The notes beneath the pieces were generated by a model. It saw only the letters and a program-made list of their open reading frames with translations, made no database searches and had not been told where the DNA came from. From NCBI RefSeq assembly GCF_023073335.1, contig NZ_JADPJG010000002.1:539881-603880 (forward strand): a stretch of DNA of 64,000 nucleotides, read 5' to 3'. The stretch comes from Bradyrhizobium sp. 21. Its GTDB lineage: Bacteria > Pseudomonadota > Alphaproteobacteria > Rhizobiales > Xanthobacteraceae. Every line of letters begins with the position of its first letter. Position 1 is the first letter of the stretch. Of the stretch, positions 62,949-64,000 are shown piece after piece. A program made the position numbers and the translations under genes.

Positions 62949-64000
62949 GTGACGCGCTGACCAAACTCGAAGCGGACGTTCGCGCCGATCTTTCGCGGAT
63001 CGCCCATCCCGGCGCCGCGTGGCTTCCGCCAAAGCCGGGACCGGACGGCAAGCCGGCGCTGGATGTGCTGATCGTCGGCGCCGGACAATCCGGCATCGCC
63101 ATCGGCTTCGGGCTGATGCGCTCGCGCGTCAGCAACATCCTGCTCCTGGACAAGGCCGAGGAAGGGATGGAAGGCCCGTGGCTCACCTATGCCCGCATGC
63201 CGACGCTGCGCAGCCCGAAGGATTGTACCGGTCCGGACCTCGATATCCCGAGCCTGACTTATCAGTCCTGGCACGAAGCCCGCTTCGGCCGGGAGAGCTG
63301 GCAGACGTTGGATCTGATCCCGCGCGGCCATTGGGCCGATTATCTGCTCTGGCTGCGGCGCACGATCGGCTTGCCCGTGCGCAACGAAAGTGAGCTCCTC
63401 GAGATTGCGCCCGCGGACAATGGTCTGCTCGCCGCGCATGTCAAACGTGCCGATGGCGCCGAGACGCTCTATGCGCGTAAGATCGTGCTGGCGACCGGGC
63501 AGGAGGGGATGGGCAGCTGGATGATCCCGGAGCCGCTCCGCGACCTGCCGGCCGGCTCAGTGGCAACCGTCGCAGACGACATCGATTTCGAAAACCTTCG
63601 CGGCAAACGCGTGGCGGTGATCGGCGCCGGCGCATCCGCCTTCGATAACGCAGCAACGGCGCTAGAGGCGGGCGCGTCCGACGTGCATCTGCTGTGCCGC
63701 AGGGCGCAGATCCAGCTGATCCAGCCTTATCGTTGGTTGACCTTTCGTGGCTTCCTCCGGCATCTGAGCGATCTCGATGATGCCTGGCGTTGGCGCTTCA
63801 TGCGCACCATCCTGGAAATGCGCGAAGGATTTCCGCAAGCGACTTATGATCGCTGCGCGCGTCACGCCAATTTCACGCTGCATGAGGCTGCGCCGGTCGA
63901 GGCTGTCAGGCAGACCGACGGTGGCATCGAATTGCAAACGCCGCGCGGCCTCGTCACGGCGGATTTTGTCATCTGCGGCACCGGCATCGACATGAACTTC
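62945..64000 (+). CDS. FAD-dependent monooxygenase-like protein, 3' end outside window
   Basis: The frame from ATG 62945 is open for 352 codons to the right edge. Rossmann FAD motif VGAGQSGIAIG at about residue 45; second nucleotide-binding motif VIGAGASAFDNAATAL at about residue 225; ATGQ (LATGQEG) between. This layout is that of flavin-containing monooxygenase/BVMO-like oxidoreductases, which usually continue for a further 100-200 residues. It overlaps the SDR gene (ATGA) and is last of the hydantoinase-led run visible here. Confidence 0.88.
   Translation, partial: MSDALTKLEADVRADLSRIAHPGAAWLPPKPGPDGKPALDVLIVGAGQSGIAIGFGLMRSRVSNILLLDKAEEGMEGPWLTYARMPTLRSPKDCTGPDLDIPSLTYQSWHEARFGRESWQTLDLIPRGHWADYLLWLRRTIGLPVRNESELLEIAPADNGLLAAHVKRADGAETLYARKIVLATGQEGMGSWMIPEPLRDLPAGSVATVADDIDFENLRGKRVAVIGAGASAFDNAATALEAGASDVHLLCRRAQIQLIQPYRWLTFRGFLRHLSDLDDAWRWRFMRTILEMREGFPQATYDRCARHANFTLHEAAPVEAVRQTDGGIELQTPRGLVTADFVICGTGIDMNF

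Overview
The window is high-GC, densely packed DNA that most resembles an alphaproteobacterium of the Bradyrhizobium/Rhodopseudomonas group. The signs are a complete aerobic (P. denitrificans-type) cobalamin pathway, ABC importers for amino-acid-like compounds, two hydantoin-type catabolic loci, and intergenic palindromic repeats of kinds I associate with Bradyrhizobium (1417-1543 and 19607-19694). The genus is an inference; no rRNA or tRNA gene is present to test it. Most genes sit in operons with 1-4 bp stop/start overlaps.

Left part (1-24.9 kb). An amidase cut by the left edge is followed by a complete peptide-type ABC importer (two permeases, two ATPases, binding protein; 1563-6968) and a CorA/ZntB-like ion transporter. 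On the minus strand, 16523 down to 8449, is an eight-gene operon: IclR regulator, two permeases, binding protein, ATPase, AroM-family protein, DUF917 protein and a short HyuA-type hydantoinase. It looks like a self-regulated uptake and breakdown system for a hydantoin or thiohydantoin. Next come a ring-cleaving dioxygenase/hydrolase pair (MhqO/MhqD type) divergent from a LysR regulator, a small conserved protein, a TorS-like hybrid histidine kinase translationally coupled to an orphan binding protein, and a membrane-anchored protein with a lysozyme-like domain that seems to lack its catalytic Glu.

Middle (24.9-51.9 kb). This is a cobalamin island. bluB, cobS and cobU run leftward; cobD (cbiB) and cobC run rightward; cobQ and cobO run leftward. 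Three cobalamin riboswitches, all on the plus strand, head three transcription units: (1) DUF1636-cobW-cobN-G-H-I-J-L-E-M-B-A, with cobK lying antisense inside it; (2) a CbiM-like cobalt permease, cobF and cobT; (3) a TonB-dependent receptor plus a PepSY membrane protein. Together these cover uroporphyrinogen III to adenosylcobalamin, including the lower ligand. The CobS/CobT chelatase subunits and a CobR-type corrin reductase are not in the window.

Right part (52.4-64 kb). A second hydantoin locus holds hyuA and hyuB, a class III aminotransferase, an N-carbamoyl-D-amino acid amidohydrolase, a flavin reductase-like protein, a hydantoin racemase (minus strand), a dihydropyrimidinase/D-hydantoinase, a sugar-epimerase-like protein, an SDR and an FAD monooxygenase-like gene that runs off the right edge. 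Racemase, hydantoinase and D-carbamoylase together make the classical route from racemic 5-substituted hydantoins to D-amino acids.
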